A DNA stretch of 64,000 nt from Pseudarthrobacter sp. L1SW (lineage in GTDB: Bacteria; Actinomycetota; Actinomycetes; Actinomycetales; Micrococcaceae), in assembly GCF_020809045.1 (NCBI RefSeq), contig NZ_CP078079.1, positions 2,542,001 through 2,606,000 of the forward strand. Reading direction: 5' to 3'. The notes beneath the pieces were generated by a model, which searched no databases, was not told the origin of the DNA, and was given only the letters and a program-made list of their open reading frames with translations. Numbering within the stretch: position 1 is the first letter of the stretch; every line of letters starts with the position of its first letter. Positions 52,934 to 61,756 of the stretch are shown here, piece by piece. The position numbers and the translations under genes were made by a program.

Positions 52934-53451
52934 CGGAACCGGCCCACGAGCTGTGTCGACGATGCCTGTACCTCGCTCGCGGCCAACCGGAACCCCTCGT
53001 CAAAGGGCACAAACGGCAGGGGCACCGCCAGCGTCACCGTGACGGTAACCGCGGCGCCTGCAGCATGGCAGTCGGAAGGATTGCAGGATGTGGCAACGCT
53101 GGCCTCGTCTGGCTGGTGCCCAAAGTCGGCGAGGGCGATTGCGACAGCCTGCTCAGCTGCAGCCTGTGCTGTTGCTGCGTCAGGCTGCGCCACGTAGACC
53201 TTCGCCGCCTGGTCGGCGGCTCCCACCACCGCAAAGGAGCCGCCCTGGATTTGCCCCACCGTGATGACGAAGTAGACCAGCGGCACCATCAGCAGGAGGG
53301 CAAGGAAGGTGAATTCAACTACCGCGCTCCCCTGTTCATGCTTGTGGGCAGGCTCCTGTTGTCCATCAGTTTGCGGCGGCATCCGGCAAAGGGCTTCGGC
53401 GAGCCGTGCCTTGAGCGGAGACCACCCGTACTCATGGCGGAACCGCCGCAT
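52930..53451 (-). CDS. TadE family pilus assembly protein
   Basis: 173 residues. TadE signature EQGSAVVEFTFLALLLMVPLVYFV splits at the membrane helix (about 38-65); the rest is extracytoplasmic with a CNPSDC cysteine pair. ATG 53451 follows GAAGGGGC. It overlaps the upstream TadE by 20 bases and the TadG-like gene by four. Type IVb pseudopilin-like component of the Tad system. Confidence 0.85.
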   Translation of the reverse strand: MRRFRHEYGWSPLKARLAEALCRMPPQTDGQQEPAHKHEQGSAVVEFTFLALLLMVPLVYFVITVGQIQGGSFAVVGAADQAAKVYVAQPDAATAQAAAEQAVAIALADFGHQPDEASVATSCNPSDCHAAGAAVTVTVTLAVPLPFVPFDEGFRLAASEVQASSTQLVGRFR

Positions 53452-53857
53452 GCCCCTTCACCTCCAGCATCTCCCGGGGACCGATGAGTCCGATGACGGG
53501 CATAGGAGCCCGGACCGTCACTTCAAGGGTCCGAAACCCTTGGACAGTTACTTCACTTGTGCTGACGTGCTCCGCGAATCCGGCGTTCAGCGCAACATCG
53601 ATCAGGCCGCGGGTCCGCTCCTCAGCGTCTGCGGCTCCCCGGTCGGCGAGGGTTCCGTAGCGGGCGCCTGAAGCCGCAGCATCGATCAAGGTATTGCGGA
53701 CGTGCAGGATCAAGGTCAGCTGGATGATCGCCAGGAAGAACATGGTGAGGAGGCTTCCCACCAGGACGAAGTCCACCACTGCCGAGCCCTGCTCCCGAGG
53801 CGCGGGCAGCCCGTGCTTCGTGGTGGCCCGGCCGGCATGACGGGAGGACCGCGTCAC
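53432..53857 (-). CDS. TadE family pilus assembly protein
   Basis: 141 residues. EQGSAVVDFVLVGSLLTMFF is the TadE-like N-terminal signal and helix, followed by ARYGTLADRG, a usual motif. Start GTG 53857, two bases after the Flp-like gene stop. Two adjacent TadE genes are standard in actinobacterial Tad loci. Confidence 0.85.
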   Translation of the reverse strand: MTRSSRHAGRATTKHGLPAPREQGSAVVDFVLVGSLLTMFFLAIIQLTLILHVRNTLIDAAASGARYGTLADRGAADAEERTRGLIDVALNAGFAEHVSTSEVTVQGFRTLEVTVRAPMPVIGLIGPREMLEVKGHAAVPP

Positions 53858-53860
53858 CGG

Positions 53861-54094
53861 CTAGCTTCCGACCTTGTCCATCGCCTGGTTGAACATCGAC
53901 TCCAGCGCCGGACCGGCAAGTGCCAGCAGCGCGGCCACCAAGACAGCGGACATCAAGGTGATCATGACCCAGCCTGGGACGTCTCCCCGCTCATGGTGGT
54001 CATCAGCGTGGCTCCCTCTCGAGGCTAGGCCGGCGCCCAGGAGGGCGCCCAACACCAGCAGCATCGATACCCAGCGGATACCCATGGTTTTCAT
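53861..54094 (-). CDS. Flp-type pilin candidate
   Basis: 77 residues from ATG 54094 (after AAGAGGACG). Two hydrophobic segments, MLLVLGALLGAGLA and, after RGDVPGW, VMITLMSAVLVAALLALAGPAL. The second resembles Flp-like pilins annotated in actinobacterial Tad clusters. It lacks the Glu+5 of classical Flp. The first segment may be a signal. The call relies on size, helix position and location between tadC and tadE. Confidence 0.6.
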   Translation of the reverse strand: MKTMGIRWVSMLLVLGALLGAGLASRGSHADDHHERGDVPGWVMITLMSAVLVAALLALAGPALESMFNQAMDKVGS

Positions 54095-54153
54095 TTCTCG
54101 TCCTCTTCCTGATTCGATTCTTTGAGTTTCTTGCATGCCGGTGTTGCGTCTTC

Positions 54154-55095
54154 CTAGAAGCCCAGGTTGATGGCGGCCAGCCCCGGAAAAACGGCGAAGA
54201 CCACGGTGAGTGGGAGCACACCAAAAACGAGCGGCACCATCATGGCGATCTCCTTCTTGCCGGCGGCTTCCATGAGATCCCGTTTGGCTGTGTCCCGCAC
54301 GTCCTGGGCCTGGGCACGGAGCACGTCCGCGAGCGGTGTGCCCCGCTCGACTGCCACGATGATGCCGTCAACAAACCTGACCAGTGGCGCCAGGTCCGTC
54401 CGCCCGGAGAATTCCTGCAGTGCCGTGACCAAGGGTTTGCCGGCCCTGGTCTCGGCAAGAACGTTCGAGAACTCCTTGGTCAGTTCCCCCTTGGCACTGC
54501 GGCACACCCTGTCCAGCGCTCCGGTTGCGCTCTCGCCTGCGCTGACGGCGAGCGCCATCAGTTCAGCGAGACTGGGGAACTCCGCCATCATTCGGGCTTC
54601 CCGCCGGCGGACTTGCACCCCCAGCCAGTAGTCACGCAGCATGAAGCCGCCCACTGCGCTGCCAAGGATTGCCACAGCCGCGAACAAGGGGCTGAACCTT
54701 CCCGCTGCTGCCCCTATGAGGGTGAATCCAAGGGAGGCCACGAAGCCGGCAGCAGCCCACAGGAGCTGCTCTGCACGGAAGTCGATGGACGACTTGTTGA
54801 TTCCTGCCTGTGCCAGCCTCCGGGCGGTGGCTCCCGGTGATGGGTTCAGCCTTCCCAGCGCCGCCATGCCGTCACGGAAGACCGGACGGAGTATCCTTTC
54901 GAGCGGTCCGAAGGGTGTCAGGTTCTGCTCCCCCGCGTTCAGCAACCGTGATTCGAGGTTCTGGGACTTCAGCTGCGGCTCGATGCGTTGCGCCAGGGTG
55001 GTGGCACGCATTAGCGGGGACCTAAAGACGATAAGCCACAGGCCGGCGCCCATTGCGGCCCCGCAGACGACGGCGGCTGGTGGTATTTCGATCAT
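54154..55095 (-). CDS. tadC: Tad secretion membrane protein TadC
   Basis: 313-residue type II secretion F-domain protein, multi-spanning. Segments MGAGLWLIVF at the start and a later IAMMVPLVFGVLPLTVVFAVF; cytoplasmic F domain around residues 170-280 with EFPSLAELMALAVSAGES. It pairs with TadB in the inner-membrane platform. Start is ATG 55095, overlapping the TadB stop. Confidence 0.88.
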   Translation of the reverse strand: MIEIPPAAVVCGAAMGAGLWLIVFRSPLMRATTLAQRIEPQLKSQNLESRLLNAGEQNLTPFGPLERILRPVFRDGMAALGRLNPSPGATARRLAQAGINKSSIDFRAEQLLWAAAGFVASLGFTLIGAAAGRFSPLFAAVAILGSAVGGFMLRDYWLGVQVRRREARMMAEFPSLAELMALAVSAGESATGALDRVCRSAKGELTKEFSNVLAETRAGKPLVTALQEFSGRTDLAPLVRFVDGIIVAVERGTPLADVLRAQAQDVRDTAKRDLMEAAGKKEIAMMVPLVFGVLPLTVVFAVFPGLAAINLGF

Positions 55096-55949
55096 CTCAA
55101 CACCCGCTCGTCCTGCGGCAGAGCACCAATCCTCAGCATGATGGAGTAGCAGACCAGCGAAACCACCAGGCCTCCGAGCAGGACTGCAGCACCTACGGCT
55201 GTGTTGTACGCCTGCACCGCTTCAGGCCGTGTTGCCAGCAGTATCATGACGATCCATGGGGCAGCGACAGCAAGGCGCGCCGCATTGACGGTCCAGGACT
55301 GCCTCGCCTCCAGCTCGCTGCGGGTGCGGGCGCTTTCGCGCAGGAATTCAGCCAGCGTGCCGAGCATCTTCCCCAGATCGGAGCCGCCGACTTCCCGGGT
55401 CAGGCGCAGTGCCTCGACAATGCGGTCGGCAACAGGGTCCGCGAGCCGGTGTTTGAGCTTGCTAAGTGAGGCATCGAACTGACCTCCCGCGCGATAGTCG
55501 GCACCGAATTCGCGGAAGACGTGCCGCAACTCTTCGGGGCCTTTGTCCCCCAGCTGGATCAGTGCCTCGGGCAGTGGCAAACCGGCGCGTATCGCGGACC
55601 GGAGGTGATCGACGACGTCGGGCCAAAGCTGCCGCAACAGGGCGCCTCTCTTTTTCGCCCTCCAGCGCAGGATGCTGATGGGGAGCCATGCAGCGAACAG
55701 CGCAAAGCAGCCGGCGATCGGCCAGGAGCGGCTGATAGCGTAGAAGACCAAGGCCACGAACAGTCCGAGGCCCAGGCACGTGCCAATCAACCCGCCAGGA
55801 GATACTTTGTCCACTCCTGCAGAGGCGAGAAGGTCTGCCAGGCGGCTGGCCTTCCGCTCCCGCGGACGTTGTTCCGGCGACTCCCAGCAGGACCACCAGA
55901 TGAGGAACAGACCCGCCCCTGCCGTTACCCCCAGCAGCGCCGACGTCAT
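55092..55949 (-). CDS. tadB: Tad secretion membrane protein TadB
   Basis: 285 residues, F-domain protein. Helices near the start and at LGLFVALVFYAIS, F domain with AIRAGLPLPEALIQLG and ALRLTREVGGSDLGKMLGTLAEFL. Overlaps TadA (ATGA) and TadC. Confidence 0.88.
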   Translation of the reverse strand: MTSALLGVTAGAGLFLIWWSCWESPEQRPRERKASRLADLLASAGVDKVSPGGLIGTCLGLGLFVALVFYAISRSWPIAGCFALFAAWLPISILRWRAKKRGALLRQLWPDVVDHLRSAIRAGLPLPEALIQLGDKGPEELRHVFREFGADYRAGGQFDASLSKLKHRLADPVADRIVEALRLTREVGGSDLGKMLGTLAEFLRESARTRSELEARQSWTVNAARLAVAAPWIVMILLATRPEAVQAYNTAVGAAVLLGGLVVSLVCYSIMLRIGALPQDERVLR

Positions 55950-57169
55950 CGCGGATCCAGCAAGGCCGCGACGTCGTAGCCTGCTCGGTTGAACTTTTCA
56001 GCGGCAGGCATCGAGTTGGCCCTTGGCTGAAGGGTGCCGTCCACCATGGCGAACACCGGGGAGGACTCAATGATGCCGTTCTCCACCCGCCGTCCCAGTG
56101 ACAGGATCTCCGTTACTTCCCTGCGTCCATCGGCGTGCCGGCTGCAGTGCACCACCAGGTCGATGCAGGAGGCCACAGTCGGGACAACGAAGGCGCTCGA
56201 GATGTTCTCGCCCGCGAGCAGGGGCAGTGTGCAGATCTTGGTGACGGCGTCGTGTGCTGAATTTGCATGAACGGTGCACATGCCTGGAAGACCACTGTTC
56301 AGGGCGATAAGCATGTCCAGGCTCTCCGCTTCACGGACCTCGCCCACCACCAGGCGGTCGGGCCGCATGCGGAGGGCTTCCTTGACCAGCCGGCGAAGCG
56401 GGATCTCGCCTTCGCCCTCGAGGTTCGGCTGCCGGCACTGGAGGCCGACGACGTCGCGCAGGGGAAACTGGAGCTCGAAGATTTCCTCCACCGTGATCAC
56501 GCGTTCCCTGCTGCCGATGCTGGCCGCCAGGCAGTTCAGCATGGTGGTCTTGCCGGCCTGGGTGGCGCCGGAGACCAGGATGTTGAGGCCGCTTGATACG
56601 GCCGCGCCAAGGAAACGGGCTGATTGCGGCGTCAGGGTGCCAAGCTCAACGAGATGCTCAAGGCGGGTTGCCTTGACCACGAACTTCCTGATATTCACTG
56701 CCCAGTGCTTCCGTGTCACATCCGGAATGACGACGTGGAGCCTGGAGCCGTCGGGCAGGGCTGCATCCACAAAGGGCGAGGACATGTCCAAGCGGCGGCC
56801 TGAGCTCTTGAGCATCCTCTCCACGAGGTCCCGGACCTGCTGCTCGGTGAGGCTGAGGGAGGTAAGTTCTGATTCGCCGTTGCGTGCCACAAAGATTTCA
56901 TTGGGCGCGTTGAGCCAAATCTCTTCGATTGAGGGATCGTCCAGCAGGGGTTGAAGCACGCCGAAGCCTGCAACGGCGTCGAAGAGGAACCTGCGCGCTG
57001 CATCCAGCGGACCTATGGGAGGAAGGGGTCCCATAAGCGCTCTCTCGTCGTAATCCGTGACTGCAGCCTCAACAAGCCGGCGCACCTCACCAGCCTGGTG
57101 CAGCGGATCCAGACCCCGACGACGGATTAGCTCGCGGACCTCGTCCTCGACAATTCCAAGCGCGTCCAT
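55946..57169 (-). CDS. tadA: Tad secretion ATPase TadA/CpaF
   Basis: 407 residues from ATG 57169 (after GGGGAACAA). VirB11/GspE-type ATPase: Walker A GATQAGKTTMLN (about 215-226), Walker B RPDRLVVGEVR, Asp box and His box regions between. It powers Tad pilus assembly or secretion. First gene of the locus; no TadZ/CpaE or prepilin peptidase gene lies nearby in the window. Confidence 0.93.
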   Translation of the reverse strand: MDALGIVEDEVRELIRRRGLDPLHQAGEVRRLVEAAVTDYDERALMGPLPPIGPLDAARRFLFDAVAGFGVLQPLLDDPSIEEIWLNAPNEIFVARNGESELTSLSLTEQQVRDLVERMLKSSGRRLDMSSPFVDAALPDGSRLHVVIPDVTRKHWAVNIRKFVVKATRLEHLVELGTLTPQSARFLGAAVSSGLNILVSGATQAGKTTMLNCLAASIGSRERVITVEEIFELQFPLRDVVGLQCRQPNLEGEGEIPLRRLVKEALRMRPDRLVVGEVREAESLDMLIALNSGLPGMCTVHANSAHDAVTKICTLPLLAGENISSAFVVPTVASCIDLVVHCSRHADGRREVTEILSLGRRVENGIIESSPVFAMVDGTLQPRANSMPAAEKFNRAGYDVAALLDPR

Positions 57170-57455
57170 TTGTTCCCCAATACAACTGCCGCCCCCGGCG
57201 GAGGCAGTGCAACTGGGATAAAGACTAGGCACCGTACAACATGCTGCCAAGTCATAAGGATTGTCTGTGGATAAGCGCAAGATAGCCACAGGATCAACAC
57301 ATGCACCATCCGCACCACTGTTTACACCAGCAACACGGTGCTATGGTGAGCGCGTTAAGTGTCAAAACCCCTGTCCGTCTGGTTCCTGGGGAACCAGCCG
57401 GAACAGCAACCCAGATGAGGGCTCTCCGTCGGAGCGCCTTGTCTCCGGAGCCAAT

Positions 57456-60059
57456 ATGAAACGGAACCTGTCTCAGTCCCGTCACCCCGTCAGGAAGTCC
57501 CTTGGGATAGTCCTGCTGGCCGCTTCCCTGGTGGCCGGCCCAGGCCTGGTGGGTATTGCTTCCGCCGTTGAGCCTGCTCCGACGCCGACAACCTCCACGC
57601 CGGCGAGCGATCCATCGCAGACTGCATCACCGTCTCCGACGGTTCCGACGCCGGCCCCTTCTCCAGAAGAAACCGCACCCGCAACAGCCCCCGCCGCCCA
57701 GCCCACTGCAGAGGCTACGCAGTCGATGGCGGAAGCAGTCGGCGTCGGCGGGGCGGAAATGGGGCAGCGGTCCGCTCGCGTTACCGCGTCGGCTCCTTCG
57801 GAGTCGTTCAGACGGCTGAGCACGGAGCCGTTGTCCGCCCAAGGCACTTGGATGCCCACTTTTGGCATCCAAGGACTGGACGTGAGCGGCCACCAGCCGA
57901 GTGTGGACTGGCAGCAGCAGTGGAATATGGGCGCCCGCTTCGCCTACGTCAAGGCTACTGAAGGCAATTACTACACGAACCCCTCCTATGGCTCCCAGTA
58001 CCAGGGGTCCCGCAGCGTTGGAATGATCCGGGGGGCCTACCACTTCGCCATACCCAACTGGTCTTCCGGAGCGGACCAAGCACGTTACTTTGTCCAGAAT
58101 GGCGGGGGCTGGTCCGCAGACGGGTACACGATGCCGCCCGTCCTGGACTTCGAGTTCAACCCGTACGAAGGCCGCACCATTAACGGCTTCTACTTCGGTA
58201 ACACCTGCTACAACATGGCGCCGGCCCAGCTGCAGTCCTGGGTTCGGGATTTTGGCAACACTATGCAGGCACTGACCGGCAGGCTCCCGGTCATCTACAC
58301 CAATACAAGTTGGTGGAACCAGTGCCTTGGCAATCCTGCCGGCTTCGGTGATTACCCGCTTTGGGTTGCGGCGTACCCCAGTTCCCCCACGAACAACGCC
58401 GGACCGGTTCCCACTGCCAGCTGGAGCACTTACAGCATGTGGCAGTACAGCAGTACGGGCCCGTTCGCTGGTGACTCCAATGTCTGGAACGGGGACTACT
58501 CCCAGCTGAAGACCTTTGCCTCAAGCGGGACTGTTCGGTCGAGTCTAAAAATCTCGGCGGTTGGGGATGCCAACAGCGATGGTAGGTCGGACCTGGTCGC
58601 TCGCCGGCCTGACGGATCCTTTTTGCTACACCGTGGAACAGGCAATGGCAGCTACCTGGCGGGCCAGCTCATCGGCACCGGGTGGAACATCTACGACACA
58701 ACTGTTGGGGTGGGTGACTCAAACACAGACGGTAAGCCTGATCTCATCGCCCGCCGGCCCGATGGAACCCTTTGGTTCTATGCGGGCGACGGTGCCGGTA
58801 ACTATAAACCAGCCCGTCAGATAGGTACCGGATGGCAGATTTTCGACACCATTCAGGGCGCAGGCGATACAACCGGCGACGGCATTTCTGACATCATTGC
58901 CCGACAGCCGGACGGCGCTCTCTGGGCATATGCCGGTGACGGCACCGGAGGATACCGAATCGGACAGAAGATCGGCACCGGCTGGCAAATCTATGACCAG
59001 GTCAGCAAAGGTGACGATCTGAATCGCGACGGAAAGCCCGACCTGGTGGCCCGCCGCCCAGACGGAACACTCTGGTTCTACGCCGGCGACGGCACCACCA
59101 CGTATCAAAACGCCCGGCAAATAGGGTCCGGGTGGGAGATATACGATCACATACTCGGCGCTGGCGACAACAATAACGACGGCAAATCTGACATCGTAGC
59201 CCACCGCCCCGACGGAAGCATCTGGTTCTACGCCGGCGACGGCATGAGCAAGCTAACCGACGGATACCAGCCGGCCGCGAACGTCGGATCAGGGTGGGAC
59301 AGCCGTGATCGCGTCTCGGCGGTTGGGGATGCCAACAGCGATGGTAGGTCGGACCTGGTCGCTCGCCGGCCTGACGGATCCTTTTTGCTACACCGTGGAA
59401 CAGGCAATGGCAGCTACCTGGCGGGCCAGCTCATCGGCACCGGGTGGAACATCTACGACACAACTGTTGGGGTGGGTGACTCAAACACAGACGGTAAGCC
59501 TGATCTCATCGCCCGCCGGCCCGATGGAACCCTTTGGTTCTATGCGGGCGACGGTGCCGGTAACTATAAACCAGCCCGTCAGATAGGTACCGGATGGCAG
59601 ATTTTCGACACCATTCAGGGCGCAGGCGATACAACCGGCGACGGCATTTCTGACATCATTGCCCGACAGCCGGACGGCGCTCTCTGGGCATATGCCGGTG
59701 ACGGCACCGGAGGATACCGAATCGGACAGAAGATCGGCACCGGCTGGCAAATCTATGACCAGGTCAGCAAAGGTGACGATCTGAATCGCGACGGAAAGCC
59801 CGACCTGGTGGCCCGCCGCCCAGACGGAACACTCTGGTTCTACGCCGGCGACGGCACCACCACGTATCAAAACGCCCGGCAAATAGGGTCCGGGTGGGAG
59901 ATATACGATCACATACTCGGCGCTGGCGACAACAATAACGACGGCAAATCTGACATCGTAGCCCACCGCCCCGACGGAAGCATCTGGTTCTACGCCGGCG
60001 ACGGCATGAGCAAGCTAACCGACGGATACCAGCCGGCCGTCCCCGTAGGGAGCCTCTAG
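57456..60059 (+). CDS. Secreted GH25 muramidase with FG-GAP-like repeats
   Basis: 867 residues from ATG 57456 (GGAG ten bases upstream). Signal peptide to about residue 35, Pro/Thr linker, then a GH25 lysozyme domain (about 140-345: GLDVSGHQPSVDW, YVKATEG, AYHFA, PPVLDFEFN with the catalytic Asp/Glu). The C-terminal 500 residues are ten 50-residue FG-GAP/VCBS-like repeats with DxNxDGxxD calcium loops and ARRPDGTLWFYAGDG. These fall into two identical blocks. The enzyme cleaves peptidoglycan beta-1,4 bonds in the family. Confidence 0.94.
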   Translation: MKRNLSQSRHPVRKSLGIVLLAASLVAGPGLVGIASAVEPAPTPTTSTPASDPSQTASPSPTVPTPAPSPEETAPATAPAAQPTAEATQSMAEAVGVGGAEMGQRSARVTASAPSESFRRLSTEPLSAQGTWMPTFGIQGLDVSGHQPSVDWQQQWNMGARFAYVKATEGNYYTNPSYGSQYQGSRSVGMIRGAYHFAIPNWSSGADQARYFVQNGGGWSADGYTMPPVLDFEFNPYEGRTINGFYFGNTCYNMAPAQLQSWVRDFGNTMQALTGRLPVIYTNTSWWNQCLGNPAGFGDYPLWVAAYPSSPTNNAGPVPTASWSTYSMWQYSSTGPFAGDSNVWNGDYSQLKTFASSGTVRSSLKISAVGDANSDGRSDLVARRPDGSFLLHRGTGNGSYLAGQLIGTGWNIYDTTVGVGDSNTDGKPDLIARRPDGTLWFYAGDGAGNYKPARQIGTGWQIFDTIQGAGDTTGDGISDIIARQPDGALWAYAGDGTGGYRIGQKIGTGWQIYDQVSKGDDLNRDGKPDLVARRPDGTLWFYAGDGTTTYQNARQIGSGWEIYDHILGAGDNNNDGKSDIVAHRPDGSIWFYAGDGMSKLTDGYQPAANVGSGWDSRDRVSAVGDANSDGRSDLVARRPDGSFLLHRGTGNGSYLAGQLIGTGWNIYDTTVGVGDSNTDGKPDLIARRPDGTLWFYAGDGAGNYKPARQIGTGWQIFDTIQGAGDTTGDGISDIIARQPDGALWAYAGDGTGGYRIGQKIGTGWQIYDQVSKGDDLNRDGKPDLVARRPDGTLWFYAGDGTTTYQNARQIGSGWEIYDHILGAGDNNNDGKSDIVAHRPDGSIWFYAGDGMSKLTDGYQPAVPVGSL
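58552..60039 (+). repeat. 762-bp tandem duplication in the muramidase gene
   Basis: 58552-59277 and 59314-60039 read as the same sequence over 726 bases, at a spacing of 762 bases (254 codons, exactly five repeats). No differences were found in a line-by-line comparison of the two copies, including third codon positions. Confidence 0.95.
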
Positions 60060-60069
60060 CGGGACGGCC

Positions 60070-60115
60070 AGCACCTCCCAACGGAGCGGACTTTCGTTGG
60101 GAGGTGCTGCGCTTG
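60070..60115 (+). terminator. Terminator after the muramidase gene
   Basis: AGCACCTCCCAACG (60070-60083) pairs perfectly with CGTTGGGAGGTGCT (60095-60108); followed by GCGCTTGTT. Confidence 0.75.
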
Positions 60116-61055
60116 TTGCTCCACAGATTGGAGCCCACCCAAGTAGTCAAACTGTCGCAGTACTGCACAAGCAGGGTTCAGCCGAATCCGCCACAGGACT
60201 TGCGATTTCCAAGTGACTTATCGCCTCTACTGAGGCCAGGAACTCGTCAGAATTCGTGGTGTGACAGGCCGTCACGGCGAATAACTTTCAACCAGGCCGC
60301 TCCCGGTTCCAATTAGCAGCTGGCCAAGACCAATCTCACTGCGCCGGTGAAAAGAAACAGCCACAGAGACGCATTTTCTGGTTTCGCAACAGTGGACCGG
60401 GGGTGGAATGGATATTCTGAGAACACATCGTGGACAGAACGTCACGGCGGCTTGAAAAGGCATCGACACGTGATCCCGAGGACACGTCCAGACTCGATCA
60501 AGCCAGCTTGGCAACAAGCCAGTCGGTAGTTGCTTTCACGGTCTGGCCGGGTCCACATGCTTGATCGATCCGGGATACTCCGGTCCAGAAGGAAGCTCAT
60601 CCTGGTTCACAGCGACTGCAGGCGCCTAACCGGCCCCGCGAGGAAAACCGGCTCTCTGTGGTGGCGAAACAGGTTCCGTGCCTTGAAAGCGGAAGGCCGC
60701 CTAGCCCTGCTGCCGTGGATGTACTCTATGCAAGCATCAAGTCAGGATCTACGAGCCTTTGATCTGGGCCAACTGCCCGCGCAAGACCTTCACCGAGGAA
60801 CAGCACAAGTCCCTCACCGGGCACGGACCACCGCCGGCTTCGGATTCCGCGGCCCGACGCTGCCCGGACTCGCTGCCATGGCACCGCGGATGCCCGGCTG
60901 GATAAACAACGCCCCCGGTCCGTGCTGCTCTTCCGCGACCCACCGCTAACGTTTGGACACGCCAGGAACCGTGGATTATCGCCATTATGGACCTGGATAC
61001 GGCCAGATTGCGGGGATAGTGGACGGCCGTAACAGCGAGAAGTCAGGGCATTGGA
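60116..61055. other. About 940 bases with no intact gene
   Basis: Several short frames exist in all directions, none with a convincing start and family. The part 60116-60520 is unrecognised; 60720-60905 looks like a decayed transposase fragment. GC is somewhat lower than in the core. Confidence 0.4.
60720..60905 (+). pseudogene. Possible ISL3-family transposase remnant
   Basis: One frame (60750-60905) reads YEPLIWANCPRKTFTEEQ. CPRKTF followed by EQ is the zinc-finger end seen in ISL3-type transposases. The following part does not match well and stops after 50 codons; no inverted repeats or target duplications were found. Weak. Confidence 0.3.
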
Positions 61056-61502
61056 TTACTGCGACGGCGCTACGACCCCTTCATCATCCTCTTCGCAGTC
61101 TGATGCGTTAGGTTTGAATATCCAATGCTTGTACAACAAAAAATTCCACGCCGTCGTCATTATCGTAGAAACAACCTTGCCTACCTGGTAGCCCGCACCC
61201 AGCCAGTCGAAAACGTTGACTATGACATCAATTGCTAGCGTATTGAACACCACAAGAAGGCAATATTTGATGAAACTGACGCTCTTGCCGTTATCGGCCC
61301 GGAAAGTAAAGATCCGCTGCAGGGCATAATTAAAACCAAGGCTAACAAGGAAGGCAATAGGAGTCGCGAATACAAGATCAACGGAAAATACCTCGTGCAG
61401 AAGCATAAGCAGTCCGAGGTCGATGGCGAACGAAACTCCGCCGACCATAATGAATCGCGCGATCTCGTTGTCGAGCACAATCTTGGAATGCCGTTTCAGC
61501 AC
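61056..61502 (-). CDS. GtrA family membrane protein
   Basis: 148 residues, four membrane helices. RFIMVGGVSFAIDLGLLMLLHE is typical for the first helix region (split between residues 16-37), FNYALQRIFTF matches the conserved loop, and AWNFLLYKHWIF the end. GtrA proteins are linked to flipping of polyprenyl-linked sugars for cell-surface polysaccharide. ATG 61502. Codon use is less GC-rich than core genes. Divergent from the membrane paralogue at 61757. Confidence 0.88.
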   Translation of the reverse strand: MLKRHSKIVLDNEIARFIMVGGVSFAIDLGLLMLLHEVFSVDLVFATPIAFLVSLGFNYALQRIFTFRADNGKSVSFIKYCLLVVFNTLAIDVIVNVFDWLGAGYQVGKVVSTIMTTAWNFLLYKHWIFKPNASDCEEDDEGVVAPSQ

Positions 61503-61756
61503 TTATCCTCTTATTTCAAGTTGGACGGCGCCGGTTTGGCACACGTTGGGCGTAAGGAACCATCACAGTCAAAGGTCGGCAGCCCCGGCAAATGCTCTGC
61601 GACTTCGGGGCCGTTCAACTGGTGGGCCGTTCGCGCCACTATGGCTTCGCTATAGGCTAGCATACTAGGGTTGTCGGAAGGCTAGGCCGCTTCTCGTGGC
61701 TGCATCGCGACAGCGTGAGCCACTGACGCCCAGCCTCGACTCCCTAGGATTAACCT

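Noticed and set aside
58719..59966. Two identical 161-codon antisense frames in the muramidase gene
   Set aside because: They mirror the 762-bp duplication on the other strand; not genes.
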